A stretch of 15,933 nt of DNA, taken from assembly GCA_003158895.1 (NCBI GenBank), contig PMLO01000201.1:1-15933 (forward strand), read 5' to 3'. The first letter of the stretch is position 1; the number at the start of each line of letters is the position of its first letter. Made by a program: the position numbers and the translations under genes. Shown piece by piece: positions 7,791-14,464 of this stretch. The notes below the pieces were generated by a model. That model worked only from the letters and a program-made list of their open reading frames with translations. It had not been told where the DNA came from and made no database searches. Origin of the DNA: Propionibacteriaceae bacterium. GTDB lineage: Bacteria; Actinomycetota; Actinomycetes; Propionibacteriales; Propionibacteriaceae.

Positions 7791-7887
7791 CGAGGACCCC
7801 AAGCCTGGTGGAGGTTCCCAAGTGGTCGACGGCTTGGGAACCTCGCGTACCACTTGGGAACCTCGCGCGTCAGGCTTGGGAGCCTCG
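7791..7887. repeat. Interleaved inverted-repeat array downstream of the acyl-CoA dehydrogenase gene
   Basis: Five copies of a 12-bp unit occur about 20 bp apart. GAGGACCCCAAG (7792-7803) and GAGGTTCCCAAG (7811-7822) lie in one orientation; CTTGGGAACCTC (7833-7844 and 7853-7864) and CTTGGGAGCCTC (7875-7886) lie in the other. Flanking bases sort them into two classes. Units ending CC/GG are at 7791-7805, 7831-7845 and 7873-7887. The pair ending TGG/CCA is at 7811-7825 and 7850-7864, a perfect 15-bp match. Partners are 39-40 bp apart and interleaved (A-B-A'-B', then A' again). The neighbouring 7811-7822 and 7833-7844 also form a 12-bp stem with a 10-nt loop. It lies just after the dehydrogenase stop and probably ends that operon. 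Confidence 0.85.
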
Positions 7888-7912
7888 CGTACGCCCCGAG
7901 CGTCTCGAGGTC

Positions 7913-9865
7913 CTAGTCGTCGAGCATCTTCGAGCCCAGCCACTCGGCGGGGATGCCGAGGCCTTCGACGAGGGCGAGGGCGTCGGGGCGAAGCTCGCCG
8001 CACAGGTGGTTGAGCGTCCTGGTGAGCGACTTCGAGCGGGCCTGCGTCATGAAGCTGTGGTCGGTGAACCACGCACGATCGGCTTCGAGGTTGTCGATCA
8101 CGTACAGGTCGCACAGCGTGTTGAGCATCCGCTTCGCGGCCTGGTCCTCGCACGCCTCGATGCCCGCCACGAACGACCCGAGCACAAGCCGGTCGGTGTG
8201 GACGCGCGCCAGCGTCAGCATGTGGTCCTGCAGGTCGTTGACGGCCGCGAACCGCGACCCCTTCGGCAGCCGCATGGCCTGCTGGTACCGCCGGGCAAGT
8301 GACTCCAGCACGTGGCGTTCGCGCTCGTCGAACATCAGCACCTGCCAGCCGCGATCGAGCACGCCGGCCTCGTTGCTGACCCGCCGCGCACGCGCCACGA
8401 GGGCGTCGACAGCCCCGCGCCCCGCCGTACGTTCCAGCACCATCCGCGCGACCATGTCGGCCGTCTTCGTCACCGTCTCGCGGCGATCGAGTCCGGTCCA
8501 CGTCTCGCGGTAGCCGGTCAGCAGACCGCGAGCCACCAGCTGCATCAGCACCGTGTTGTCGCCCTCGAACGTCGCGAAGATGTCCACGTCGCTGCGCAGC
8601 AGCGTCAGCTGGTTCTCCGATATGAACCCCGCACCGCCGCAGGCCTCCCGGGACACCTGCACGATGTCGTTCGCGAACCTCGACTGCGCCGCCTTGAGCC
8701 CGGCCGCCCGACTCTCGAGCGAGCGCTGGAGGTCGTCGTCGAACCCCTCCGTACGGCTCTTGGCGAGCAGCTCGATGAGGTCGTTGTTCGCGAACCCGAA
8801 CGCGTACGCCTTCGCGATGCCGGGCAGGAGCCGACGCTGATGCCACAGGTAGTCGAGCAGCACGACCTCGCCGTCGCCGTCCGGGCTCGGGAACTGGCGC
8901 CTCCGCAGCGCGTACCGGGTCGCGATCGACAGCGCACGCCGCCCCGCGATCGCGGCACCGGCGCCGACGCAGACGCGCCCACGAACCAGCGTGCCGAGCA
9001 TCGTGAAGAACCGCTTCCCCGAGCTCGCGATCTCCGAGACGTACGAGCCGTCGTCGCCGATTCCCCCGTACCGGCTGAGCAGGTTCGCGCGCGGGACCCG
9101 TACGTGGTCGAACCGCAGCGTCCCGTTGTCCACCCCGAGAAGGCCGCCCTTGTGGCCGTTGTCGCCCGACGTACAGCCCGGCAGGTCGACGCCCTTGCCC
9201 TTGGTGACCTTGCGGAACGGCACGACGACGCAGTGCACGCCCTGACACGTCCCGTCCACCCACAGCTGCCCGAACACCGCCGCCGACGTGCCGTGGAGCG
9301 CGGCGTTGCCGATGTACGTCTTCGTCGCGCTCGGTGTCGGCGAGTCGACGATGATCTCGTCGGTCTCCGGGTCGTACGTGAGCGTCGTCTCGATGTTGGC
9401 CACGTCCGACCCGTGGCCCATCTCGGTCATCGCGAAGCACCCGAGGTGCTTGGCCTTGACGATGTCCGGCAGCCAGCGGGCGATCTGCTCGTCGGTGCCG
9501 AGGCCCTCGATCGCGCCGCCCCACAGCCCGTACTGCACGCCGGCCTTGATCACCAGGGACAGGTCGCCGTGCGCCAGCGCCTCGAAGCCGGTGACCACCG
9601 CGGCGGGATCGGACGCCTGATCGGGCAGGGTGAAGCCCCTGTTGCCGTACCCCTTCGTCGACAGGTGCTTCAGCGCCTTGAGCGTCCACGCCCTGGCCTC
9701 GTCCATCGAGAGTGAGGGATCTCGGATGATCTCGTCCTTCGTCAAGGTGTCGCGGGCCTTCTGACGGGTGACGTGGTACTGGCCGTCCAGGGCGACTTTC
9801 AGCGCCTCCCCGAGTCGGGGGTCGGCGGCGGCGGTCGGCTCTGAGCGGGTGGCGGTGTCGGTCAC
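7913..9865 (-). CDS. Acyl-CoA dehydrogenase/oxidase family flavoenzyme (FadE5-like)
   Basis: The product is 650 aa, starting at GTG 9865 with AAGGAG upstream. It catalyses FAD-dependent alpha,beta-desaturation of acyl-CoA, the first step of beta-oxidation. The FAD/substrate-binding strand CFAMTEMGHGSDV (143-155) and the C-terminal helical region SREACGGAGF (405-414) are clear. Glu434 in ATFEGDNTVL is the probable catalytic base, placed as in acyl-CoA oxidases and large actinobacterial FadE proteins rather than in ~380-aa dehydrogenases. The length also fits that large subfamily. Gene order (next to a fadA2/fabG4/htdX-like set) makes mycobacterial FadE5 the closest functional model; this rests on recalled synteny, not a search. 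Whether the electron acceptor is ETF or oxygen cannot be read here. It lies 29 bp after the TetR gene, probably in one transcript. Confidence 0.92.
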   Translation of the reverse strand: MTDTATRSEPTAAADPRLGEALKVALDGQYHVTRQKARDTLTKDEIIRDPSLSMDEARAWTLKALKHLSTKGYGNRGFTLPDQASDPAAVVTGFEALAHGDLSLVIKAGVQYGLWGGAIEGLGTDEQIARWLPDIVKAKHLGCFAMTEMGHGSDVANIETTLTYDPETDEIIVDSPTPSATKTYIGNAALHGTSAAVFGQLWVDGTCQGVHCVVVPFRKVTKGKGVDLPGCTSGDNGHKGGLLGVDNGTLRFDHVRVPRANLLSRYGGIGDDGSYVSEIASSGKRFFTMLGTLVRGRVCVGAGAAIAGRRALSIATRYALRRRQFPSPDGDGEVVLLDYLWHQRRLLPGIAKAYAFGFANNDLIELLAKSRTEGFDDDLQRSLESRAAGLKAAQSRFANDIVQVSREACGGAGFISENQLTLLRSDVDIFATFEGDNTVLMQLVARGLLTGYRETWTGLDRRETVTKTADMVARMVLERTAGRGAVDALVARARRVSNEAGVLDRGWQVLMFDERERHVLESLARRYQQAMRLPKGSRFAAVNDLQDHMLTLARVHTDRLVLGSFVAGIEACEDQAAKRMLNTLCDLYVIDNLEADRAWFTDHSFMTQARSKSLTRTLNHLCGELRPDALALVEGLGIPAEWLGSKMLDD

Positions 9866-9894
9866 AACTACTCCTTGTCGGCGATGACGGTGGT

Positions 9895-10557
9895 TCAGGT
9901 GATGACGAGCTGAGGGGATGCGGTGCCTTCGACCGCAGCCGAGACGCTCGCGGTGAACGTCGAGGTGATGAGCTGGATGAGCTCGTGGCGAGCCAGCAGC
10001 GCGCTGCCGCCGGACTCGAGCCAGTGGCCCGTGGCGGTACGGATGAAGCCGACGATCCCGAACGACAGCGTCTCGACCGCACCCCCTGAGGTGCCGCGGC
10101 GCCGCTGCTCACCGCGGATCGCTTCGGCGAGCTCGATCGCGATCCTGTCGGCGATGCCGGTCGCCGGGTCGCCTGCGCCCGCGGGCAGTCCCGGCGGTCG
10201 GTTCATGACGAACAGGTAGATGTCGGGGTCGCGGTCGACAAGGCCGATGTACGCATCGGCGAGACCACGGACGAGGTCGGCGACATCTCCGCCCTCGCCC
10301 AAGGACGCGAACCGCGGCCTGACCTCGGCGAGGATGTTCGAGGCGACCCGGTCGGCTACCGCGAGGTACAGCCCGTTGCGGTCACTGAAGTAGCGGTACA
10401 GGACCGTCTTGCTCGTGCCCGAACTCACGGCGACCTCGTCGACGGTGACCCCGGCGCCATGCGTACGGATCGCGCGCAGAGCAGAGTCGACCAGTGCGGC
10501 GCGTCGCTCGACCCGATGCTCCTGCCATCGGGTGTCGCGCCCGTCCTGATGCTCCAT
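9895..10557 (-). CDS. TetR/AcrR-family transcriptional regulator
   Basis: The product is 220 aa from ATG 10557. The N-terminal HTH domain is typical: RRAALVDSALRAIRTHGAGVTVDEVAVSSGTS-type residues at 19-49, then KTVLYRYFSDRNGLYLAV (50-67), with the recognition helix near 47-55. The rest is the helical ligand-binding and dimerisation domain, too variable to name a ligand. The gene is divergent from the thiolase and cotranscribed with the dehydrogenase, the usual position of a repressor of both arms. An acyl-CoA ligand is likely from context only. No Shine-Dalgarno site precedes the ATG. A possible -10 (TACCCT on the minus strand, plus 10565-10570) ends 7 nt before it, compatible with a leaderless message. 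Confidence 0.92.
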   Translation of the reverse strand: MEHQDGRDTRWQEHRVERRAALVDSALRAIRTHGAGVTVDEVAVSSGTSKTVLYRYFSDRNGLYLAVADRVASNILAEVRPRFASLGEGGDVADLVRGLADAYIGLVDRDPDIYLFVMNRPPGLPAGAGDPATGIADRIAIELAEAIRGEQRRRGTSGGAVETLSFGIVGFIRTATGHWLESGGSALLARHELIQLITSTFTASVSAAVEGTASPQLVIT

Positions 10558-10641
10558 GCGGTCGAGGGTACCTCGTACTTGTCGTACCTGCTACTGTCCG
10601 TATCGGGTTTTGTGTTCACGTCGGCCCTCGCAAGGAGACCC
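10558..10641. promoter_or_regulatory. Divergent tetR/thiolase control region
   Basis: These 84 bp hold both promoters of the fad locus. Three GTAC words (10568-10571, 10575-10578 and 10584-10587) sit within 20 bp. The outer two are in the complementary contexts GGTACC and GTACC, giving a weak palindrome that could be the TetR operator. A candidate -10 for the thiolase is TACTGT (10592-10597), and its Shine-Dalgarno site is AAGGAG (10632-10637). The site assignments are inference; GTAC is common throughout this window. Confidence 0.45.
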
Positions 10642-11934
10642 ATGACAGACCGCACCGCCGTCGTCGTCGGCGGCAACCGCATCCCGTTCGCGCGTAGCCA
10701 CGGCGCGTACCGCCAGGCGAGCAACATCGACATGCTGACCGCCGCCATCGACGGTCTGGCCGCCCGCTTCGGGCTGTCCGGGCATCGTGTCGGCGAGGTC
10801 GTGGGTGGCGCGGTGCTCAAGCACAGCCGCGACTTCAACCTCACGCGCGAGGCGGTGCTGGGCTCGTCGCTCGACCCCCACACCGCTGCCTGCGACCTGC
10901 AGCAGGCGTGCGCGACAGGCCTCGAGGCCACGATCTACGTGAGCAACAAGATCCGTCTCGGCCAGCTCGTCGACGGCATCGCCGGAGGCGCCGACAGCGT
11001 GTCGGACACGCCGATGTCGGTATCGGACGGACTGCGGCGGGCGCTCCTCGCGGCCAACGCCGCCAAGACCCTCCCCGCACGGCTGGCCGCCATCTCGTCG
11101 ATCCGCCCGGGCCACCTCGTCCCCGACCCGCCCGGCATCACCGAACCTCGGACCGGCTTGTCGATGGGCGAGCACCAGGCGCTGACGACGTCGCGTTGGG
11201 GCATCGGCCGTACGGAGCAGGACGAGGTCGCGCTGGCGAGCCACCAGAACCTGGCGCGCGCCTGGGGCGAGGGCTTCTTCGACGACCTCGTGACCCCTTA
11301 CCTGGGCGTGACCAAGGACCAGGGCGTACGGGTGGACACCACGTTGGAGAAGCTCGGCGCGCTCAAGCCGGTGTTCGGCCGGGGCGAGGGCGCCACGATG
11401 ACCGCCGGCAACTCGACGGGCTTCTTCGACGGCGCGGCGGTGACCTACCTCGCCGATGCTGACTACGCCGCTGAGCACCATCTGCCTGCGCTCGCCCGGA
11501 TCGTCGACGTGGAGGTCGCCGCCGGCGACTACACGCTCGGTGGCGAGGACCTGCTGCTGGCGCCGACGTACGCGATCCCGAGGCTTCTCGAGCGCAACCA
11601 CCTCTTGTGGCAGGACTTCGACTACTACGAGATCCATGAGGCGTTCGCCGCGACAGTGCTGGCGACGCTCGCCGCGCTCAACGACGAGGCGTACTGCCGC
11701 TCGACGCTCGGGCTCAGCGGCGCCCTGGGCGAGATCGACCGCAGCCGGCTGAATGTCAACGGATCGTCGCTCGCGGCCGGTCATCCCTTTGCGGCGACCG
11801 GGGGACGCATCGTGCCGGCCCTCGCCAAGCTGCTGCATCAGCGTGGAACGGTGGATGGCCGGCCCGCGCGCGGCATCGTGTCCATCTGCGCCGCCGGGGG
11901 CCAAGGCGCCGTCGCGATCCTGGAGGCCTGCTGA
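10642..11934 (+). CDS. Acetyl-CoA C-acyltransferase (thiolase, FadA2/FadI-like)
   Basis: The product is 430 aa. The start at ATG 10642 is set by AAGGAG at 10632-10637 and by the family's usual beginning (AVVVGGNRIPFAR); the frame opens earlier, at 10459, but that stretch overlaps the TetR gene. All thiolase catalytic elements are present: nucleophile Cys90 in QQACATG, His332 in IHEAFA, the GHPFAATGGR loop with His381, and Cys416 in CAAGGQG. It cleaves 3-ketoacyl-CoA with CoA to acetyl-CoA and a shortened acyl-CoA, or condenses them in reverse. It is the first gene of a tight three-gene operon: its TGA shares one base with the ATG of the reductase gene. The length and the HEAFA form fit long-chain degradative or FadI-type thiolases. 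Confidence 0.94.
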   Translation: MTDRTAVVVGGNRIPFARSHGAYRQASNIDMLTAAIDGLAARFGLSGHRVGEVVGGAVLKHSRDFNLTREAVLGSSLDPHTAACDLQQACATGLEATIYVSNKIRLGQLVDGIAGGADSVSDTPMSVSDGLRRALLAANAAKTLPARLAAISSIRPGHLVPDPPGITEPRTGLSMGEHQALTTSRWGIGRTEQDEVALASHQNLARAWGEGFFDDLVTPYLGVTKDQGVRVDTTLEKLGALKPVFGRGEGATMTAGNSTGFFDGAAVTYLADADYAAEHHLPALARIVDVEVAAGDYTLGGEDLLLAPTYAIPRLLERNHLLWQDFDYYEIHEAFAATVLATLAALNDEAYCRSTLGLSGALGEIDRSRLNVNGSSLAAGHPFAATGGRIVPALAKLLHQRGTVDGRPARGIVSICAAGGQGAVAILEAC

Positions 11935-13367
11935 TGCCCAAGAAGCGGTTCGACCCACTTGAAGCCCTAGCCACGACGCCATTGGCGAAAGCGGTCGCAT
12001 CATCGTCGATCGGGAAGTCAGTGGCGACGAAGCTGGGTGTACCGCCGAGCGTCGAATTACGACGGGGAAGAAACAATCCCGGGGGAGCGATTTCCCTTGC
12101 AGAACTGAACAATTCGACCCTGACTCGTCGTACACTCCAGCTGCTGGGGCTATTCACGATCAACCCTGTGATCGACACCCCGGACGCCCGCACGCTCGGT
12201 GAAGCCGGCCGACCCGTGCCGCCGGGATATGAGGGCCGCTTGGGGGCACTCGTACTCGATCTCACCGAGCTGCGGGCGGTCACGGACCTGGAGTACGTAC
12301 GTGGCGTGCTCCGCCCGGCGATCCGCGCCCTCGAGCGCAGCGGCCGCATCATCTTCGTGGCACGCACCCCCGAGACGTTTGACGAGCTGGAGCCGCGCGT
12401 ACTGGCGCAGGGCCTCGACGGGTTGAACCGTACGGTCGCCAAGGAGCTCCGCGGCGGGGCCACCTCGAACCTGGTCTGGGTCGACCCTGAGACCACTCCC
12501 CAGGCCCTCGCCTCAACGCTTCGGTTCCTGCTCGAGGGCCGCTCCGCGTACGTGGATGGGCAGTCGTGGCGGGTCGGTGCGGCGGAGGTCGCTGACGACG
12601 TCGCGACGTCGGTCCGTCCGTACGCCGGCACGATCGTCGCGGTGACCGGCGCGGCGCGCGGCATCGGCGCGGCCATCGCACGGACGTTCGCCCGTGATGG
12701 CGCGACCGTCGTCGGCGTCGACATCCCGGCCTCGGGCGAGGCGCTCGCACGAGTCGTCAACGAGATCCACGGCACCGCGCTCCAGCTCGACATCACCCTG
12801 CCGGACGCGGGAGAGCGGATCGCGGCGCACGTGGCGGAGCGGTACGGGGAGGACGCCCGCCTGTACGCGATCATCCACAACGCCGGCATCACCCGTGACC
12901 GGATGCTCGCGAACCTGGACGAGAAGGGCTGGGCCGCGGTTCTCGACGTCAACCTCGCCGCGCAGCTGCGGATGAACGCGTCGCTGCTCGACGGCCGCGC
13001 CGGTGGTCTGGCTGACGGCGGAAGCATCGTCGGCATCTCGTCCACCTCGGGCATCGCCGGGAACAAGGGTCAGGCGAACTACGCGACGAGCAAGGCGGCG
13101 ATCGCGGGGCTCGTGAGGGCGATGGCACCGCGGTTGGCGGATCGGCGCATCACCATCAACGCGGTCGGCCCGGGGTTCATCGAGACCGAGATGACCGCCG
13201 CGATCCCGTACCTGCAACGCCAGATCTTCCAGCGGTCCAACAGCCTCGCGCAGGGCGGCAAGCCGGTCGACGTGGCCGAGACGATCGCGTACCTCGCCGA
13301 TCCGGCGTCGGCGGCTGTGACCGGCCAGGTCGTACGGGTCTGCGGCCAAGCGCTGGTCGGGCAGTAG
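11934..13367 (+). CDS. Two-domain 3-oxoacyl-(CoA/ACP) reductase, FabG4 type
   Basis: The product is 477 aa, about twice a normal FabG, matching the high-molecular-weight FabG of actinobacteria. Residues 1-225 form an N-terminal flavodoxin-like domain without a nucleotide motif. The C-terminal half is a classical SDR: TGAARGIG (238-245), Asp263 ending strand 2, HNAG (315-318), catalytic Asn340 (LDVN), Ser370, Tyr383 and Lys387 (YATSK), and NAVGPGFIETEM (409-420). It reduces 3-ketoacyl-CoA or -ACP to (R)-3-hydroxyacyl product, or the reverse. Mycobacterial FabG4 is reported as NADH-preferring, and Asp263 (VDIP) fits NAD(H). The start overlaps the thiolase stop (TGATG), so expression is coupled. 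The first ~90 codons carry more A/T-ending codons than the rest. Confidence 0.93.
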   Translation: MPKKRFDPLEALATTPLAKAVASSSIGKSVATKLGVPPSVELRRGRNNPGGAISLAELNNSTLTRRTLQLLGLFTINPVIDTPDARTLGEAGRPVPPGYEGRLGALVLDLTELRAVTDLEYVRGVLRPAIRALERSGRIIFVARTPETFDELEPRVLAQGLDGLNRTVAKELRGGATSNLVWVDPETTPQALASTLRFLLEGRSAYVDGQSWRVGAAEVADDVATSVRPYAGTIVAVTGAARGIGAAIARTFARDGATVVGVDIPASGEALARVVNEIHGTALQLDITLPDAGERIAAHVAERYGEDARLYAIIHNAGITRDRMLANLDEKGWAAVLDVNLAAQLRMNASLLDGRAGGLADGGSIVGISSTSGIAGNKGQANYATSKAAIAGLVRAMAPRLADRRITINAVGPGFIETEMTAAIPYLQRQIFQRSNSLAQGGKPVDVAETIAYLADPASAAVTGQVVRVCGQALVGQ

Positions 13368-13376
13368 GGGATGCGC

Positions 13377-14264
13377 ATGGAGCGGGTGGTTCTCGACACG
13401 GTTCCGTCCATGGCGCCGCTGCTGGCGTCGTCGCTGGTGCGGGATGGCGTGCGGCGCGTGACCAAGCACCGGCCGCGGTTGCTGCCGGACCGCGAGGTGG
13501 TGCTGGCGGACGTCGTACAGAGCGCCGGTCGGCTGGCGACGTACGACCGGGTGTGCGGGTTCGGCGTACGCGACCTCGTCCCGGCGACGTGGCTGCACGT
13601 ACAGACGTTCCCGCTGCAGCTGGTGCTGCTGAGCGCGCCCGACTCGCCGTTCTCGCTCGCTGGGATGGTGCACGTGACCAACTCGATGACGCTGCTGAGA
13701 CCGGTCTCGGTGGGCGAACGACTGAGGCTGTCGAGCTCGTACGGCCCGCCGCGCGAGCATCGTCGCGGCGTGCTGATCGACATGATCGGCGAGGCGTACG
13801 TGGGTGATGAGCTGGTCTGGCGGGGCGTGTCGGCCTACCTCGTCCGGGGCGCGTCGCTGCCCGGGATGCTCCCCGAGGACCAGCCGGACGGCGTGCGGCT
13901 GCCGTCGGACGTGGATGTCCAGGCCGACGCCGTATGGCGGCTGCCGGCGAATCTGGGCCGCCGGTACGCGTCGGTGTCGGGCGACATGAACCCCATCCAC
14001 ACCTCGGCGATCGGCGGCAAGGCGTTCGGCTTCCCCCGCGCGATCATCCACGGCATGTGGACCCACGCCCGCGTGCTGGCGGCGCTCGAACCACGCCTGA
14101 CGGACTCGTACCGCATGGATGTCCGCTTCACCAAGCCGATCCTGCTGCCGTCCTCGGTACGGTTCGGCGCCCGAAACGAGGGCGACCACTGGACCGCCGT
14201 CGTCCGCCCCCGCTCGGGGGAGAAGACCCATCTCGTGGCGAGGATCTCGAGCCCCACTCACTGA
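13377..14264 (+). CDS. MaoC-like (R)-enoyl-CoA hydratase, double hotdog (HtdX-like)
   Basis: The product is 295 aa. ATG codons occur at 13371 and 13377. I choose 13377 because AGGGG (13366-13370) lies 6 nt before it but directly abuts 13371. The N-terminal half is a degenerate hotdog domain; the C-terminal half carries the hydratase-2 motif RRYASVSGDMNPIH (195-208) with catalytic Asp203 and His208, then GFPRAIIHGMW (218-228). It interconverts trans-2-enoyl-CoA and (R)-3-hydroxyacyl-CoA, the stereochemistry FabG4 handles, so the two genes form a matched pair. It lies 9 bp after the reductase stop. Mycobacterial HtdX, next to fabG4, is the best model. The stop codon lies inside the first unit of the downstream repeat array. 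Confidence 0.91.
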   Translation: MERVVLDTVPSMAPLLASSLVRDGVRRVTKHRPRLLPDREVVLADVVQSAGRLATYDRVCGFGVRDLVPATWLHVQTFPLQLVLLSAPDSPFSLAGMVHVTNSMTLLRPVSVGERLRLSSSYGPPREHRRGVLIDMIGEAYVGDELVWRGVSAYLVRGASLPGMLPEDQPDGVRLPSDVDVQADAVWRLPANLGRRYASVSGDMNPIHTSAIGGKAFGFPRAIIHGMWTHARVLAALEPRLTDSYRMDVRFTKPILLPSSVRFGARNEGDHWTAVVRPRSGEKTHLVARISSPTH

Positions 14265-14328
14265 GCACCCTTGCCGTGACTGAGCACCCTGTACGGGTGG
14301 TGCTCAGTGGGGTTCGTGGTGCTCAGTC
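14259..14328. repeat. Interleaved inverted-repeat array at the end of the fad operon
   Basis: ACTGAGCACC occurs at 14260-14269 and 14279-14288, and its reverse complement GGTGCTCAGT at 14299-14308 and 14318-14327. Adjacent same-strand copies are 19 bp apart and the central gap is 10 bp. One more flanking base distinguishes the pairs: copies 1 and 3 match with an outer C/G (CACTGAGCACC), copies 2 and 4 with an outer G/C (GACTGAGCACC). The best partners are thus interleaved, each 39 bp apart. The first copy overlaps the hydratase stop codon. It probably terminates that operon before the heat-shock promoter; no U-tract follows. Confidence 0.88.
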
Positions 14329-14391
14329 GGGGGCGGGGACGACGGGCACGGTGTAGAGGGGGAAAGGTCTCTCCAGTCTCTGCCGAGCAGA

Positions 14392-14412
14392 CTTGAGTGT
14401 GGTCGACTCAAG
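14392..14412. promoter_or_regulatory. HAIR operator (HspR-binding site)
   Basis: CTTGAGT (14392-14398) and ACTCAAG (14406-14412) flank exactly 7 bp, a perfect match to the HAIR consensus bound by the MerR-family repressor HspR. It covers the -35 box of the hsp20 promoter and the first part of the spacer, so HspR binding should block RNA polymerase. The hspR gene is not in this window. Confidence 0.93.
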
Positions 14413-14421
14413 TTGTAGATT
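14393..14421 (+). promoter_or_regulatory. hsp20 promoter (SigA-type)
   Basis: TTGAGT (14393-14398) and TAGATT (14416-14421) are separated by exactly 17 bp, a good housekeeping-sigma promoter. The predicted transcription start, about 7 bp further on, falls in the left arm of the CIRCE element. The -35 box is part of the HAIR element, so both operators overlap the promoter. Confidence 0.75.
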
Positions 14422-14423
14422 GG

Positions 14424-14450
14424 TTAGCACTCGAGCAGTTAGAGTGCTAA
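14424..14450. promoter_or_regulatory. CIRCE operator (HrcA-binding site)
   Basis: TTAGCACTC (14424-14432) and GAGTGCTAA (14442-14450) flank exactly 9 bp, a perfect CIRCE consensus bound by the heat-shock repressor HrcA. It spans the predicted transcription start and 5' leader of hsp20, the usual position for this element. Only 11 bp separate it from the HAIR element. The hrcA gene is not in this window. Confidence 0.96.
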
Positions 14451-14464
14451 CGAAGGAGGACATC

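Noticed and set aside
7678..7821. N-terminal extension of the ABC ATPase to 7821
   Set aside because: The added 48 residues are Arg/Gly-rich, unlike the family, and would reach into the repeat array; ATG 7677 gives the standard N-terminus.
7791..7887. The repeat array as a CRISPR or tandem direct repeat
   Set aside because: Units are only 12-15 bp, occur in both orientations, have spacers under 12 bp and no cas genes nearby.
7740..10112. A 790-codon open frame on the minus strand over the dehydrogenase and TetR genes
   Set aside because: It overlaps two well-supported genes in another frame, is Arg/Gly/Ala-rich without any domain, and is typical of GC-rich DNA.
10459..10641. N-terminal extension of the thiolase to an upstream ATG
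   Set aside because: It would overlap the TetR gene's 5' end, lacks a ribosome site and does not look like thiolase; ATG 10642 has AAGGAG and the normal family N-terminus.
12513..14261. A 582-codon minus-strand open frame opposite the reductase and hydratase genes
   Set aside because: It is Arg/His/Val-rich with no recognisable domain, and both plus-strand genes under it carry intact catalytic motifs.
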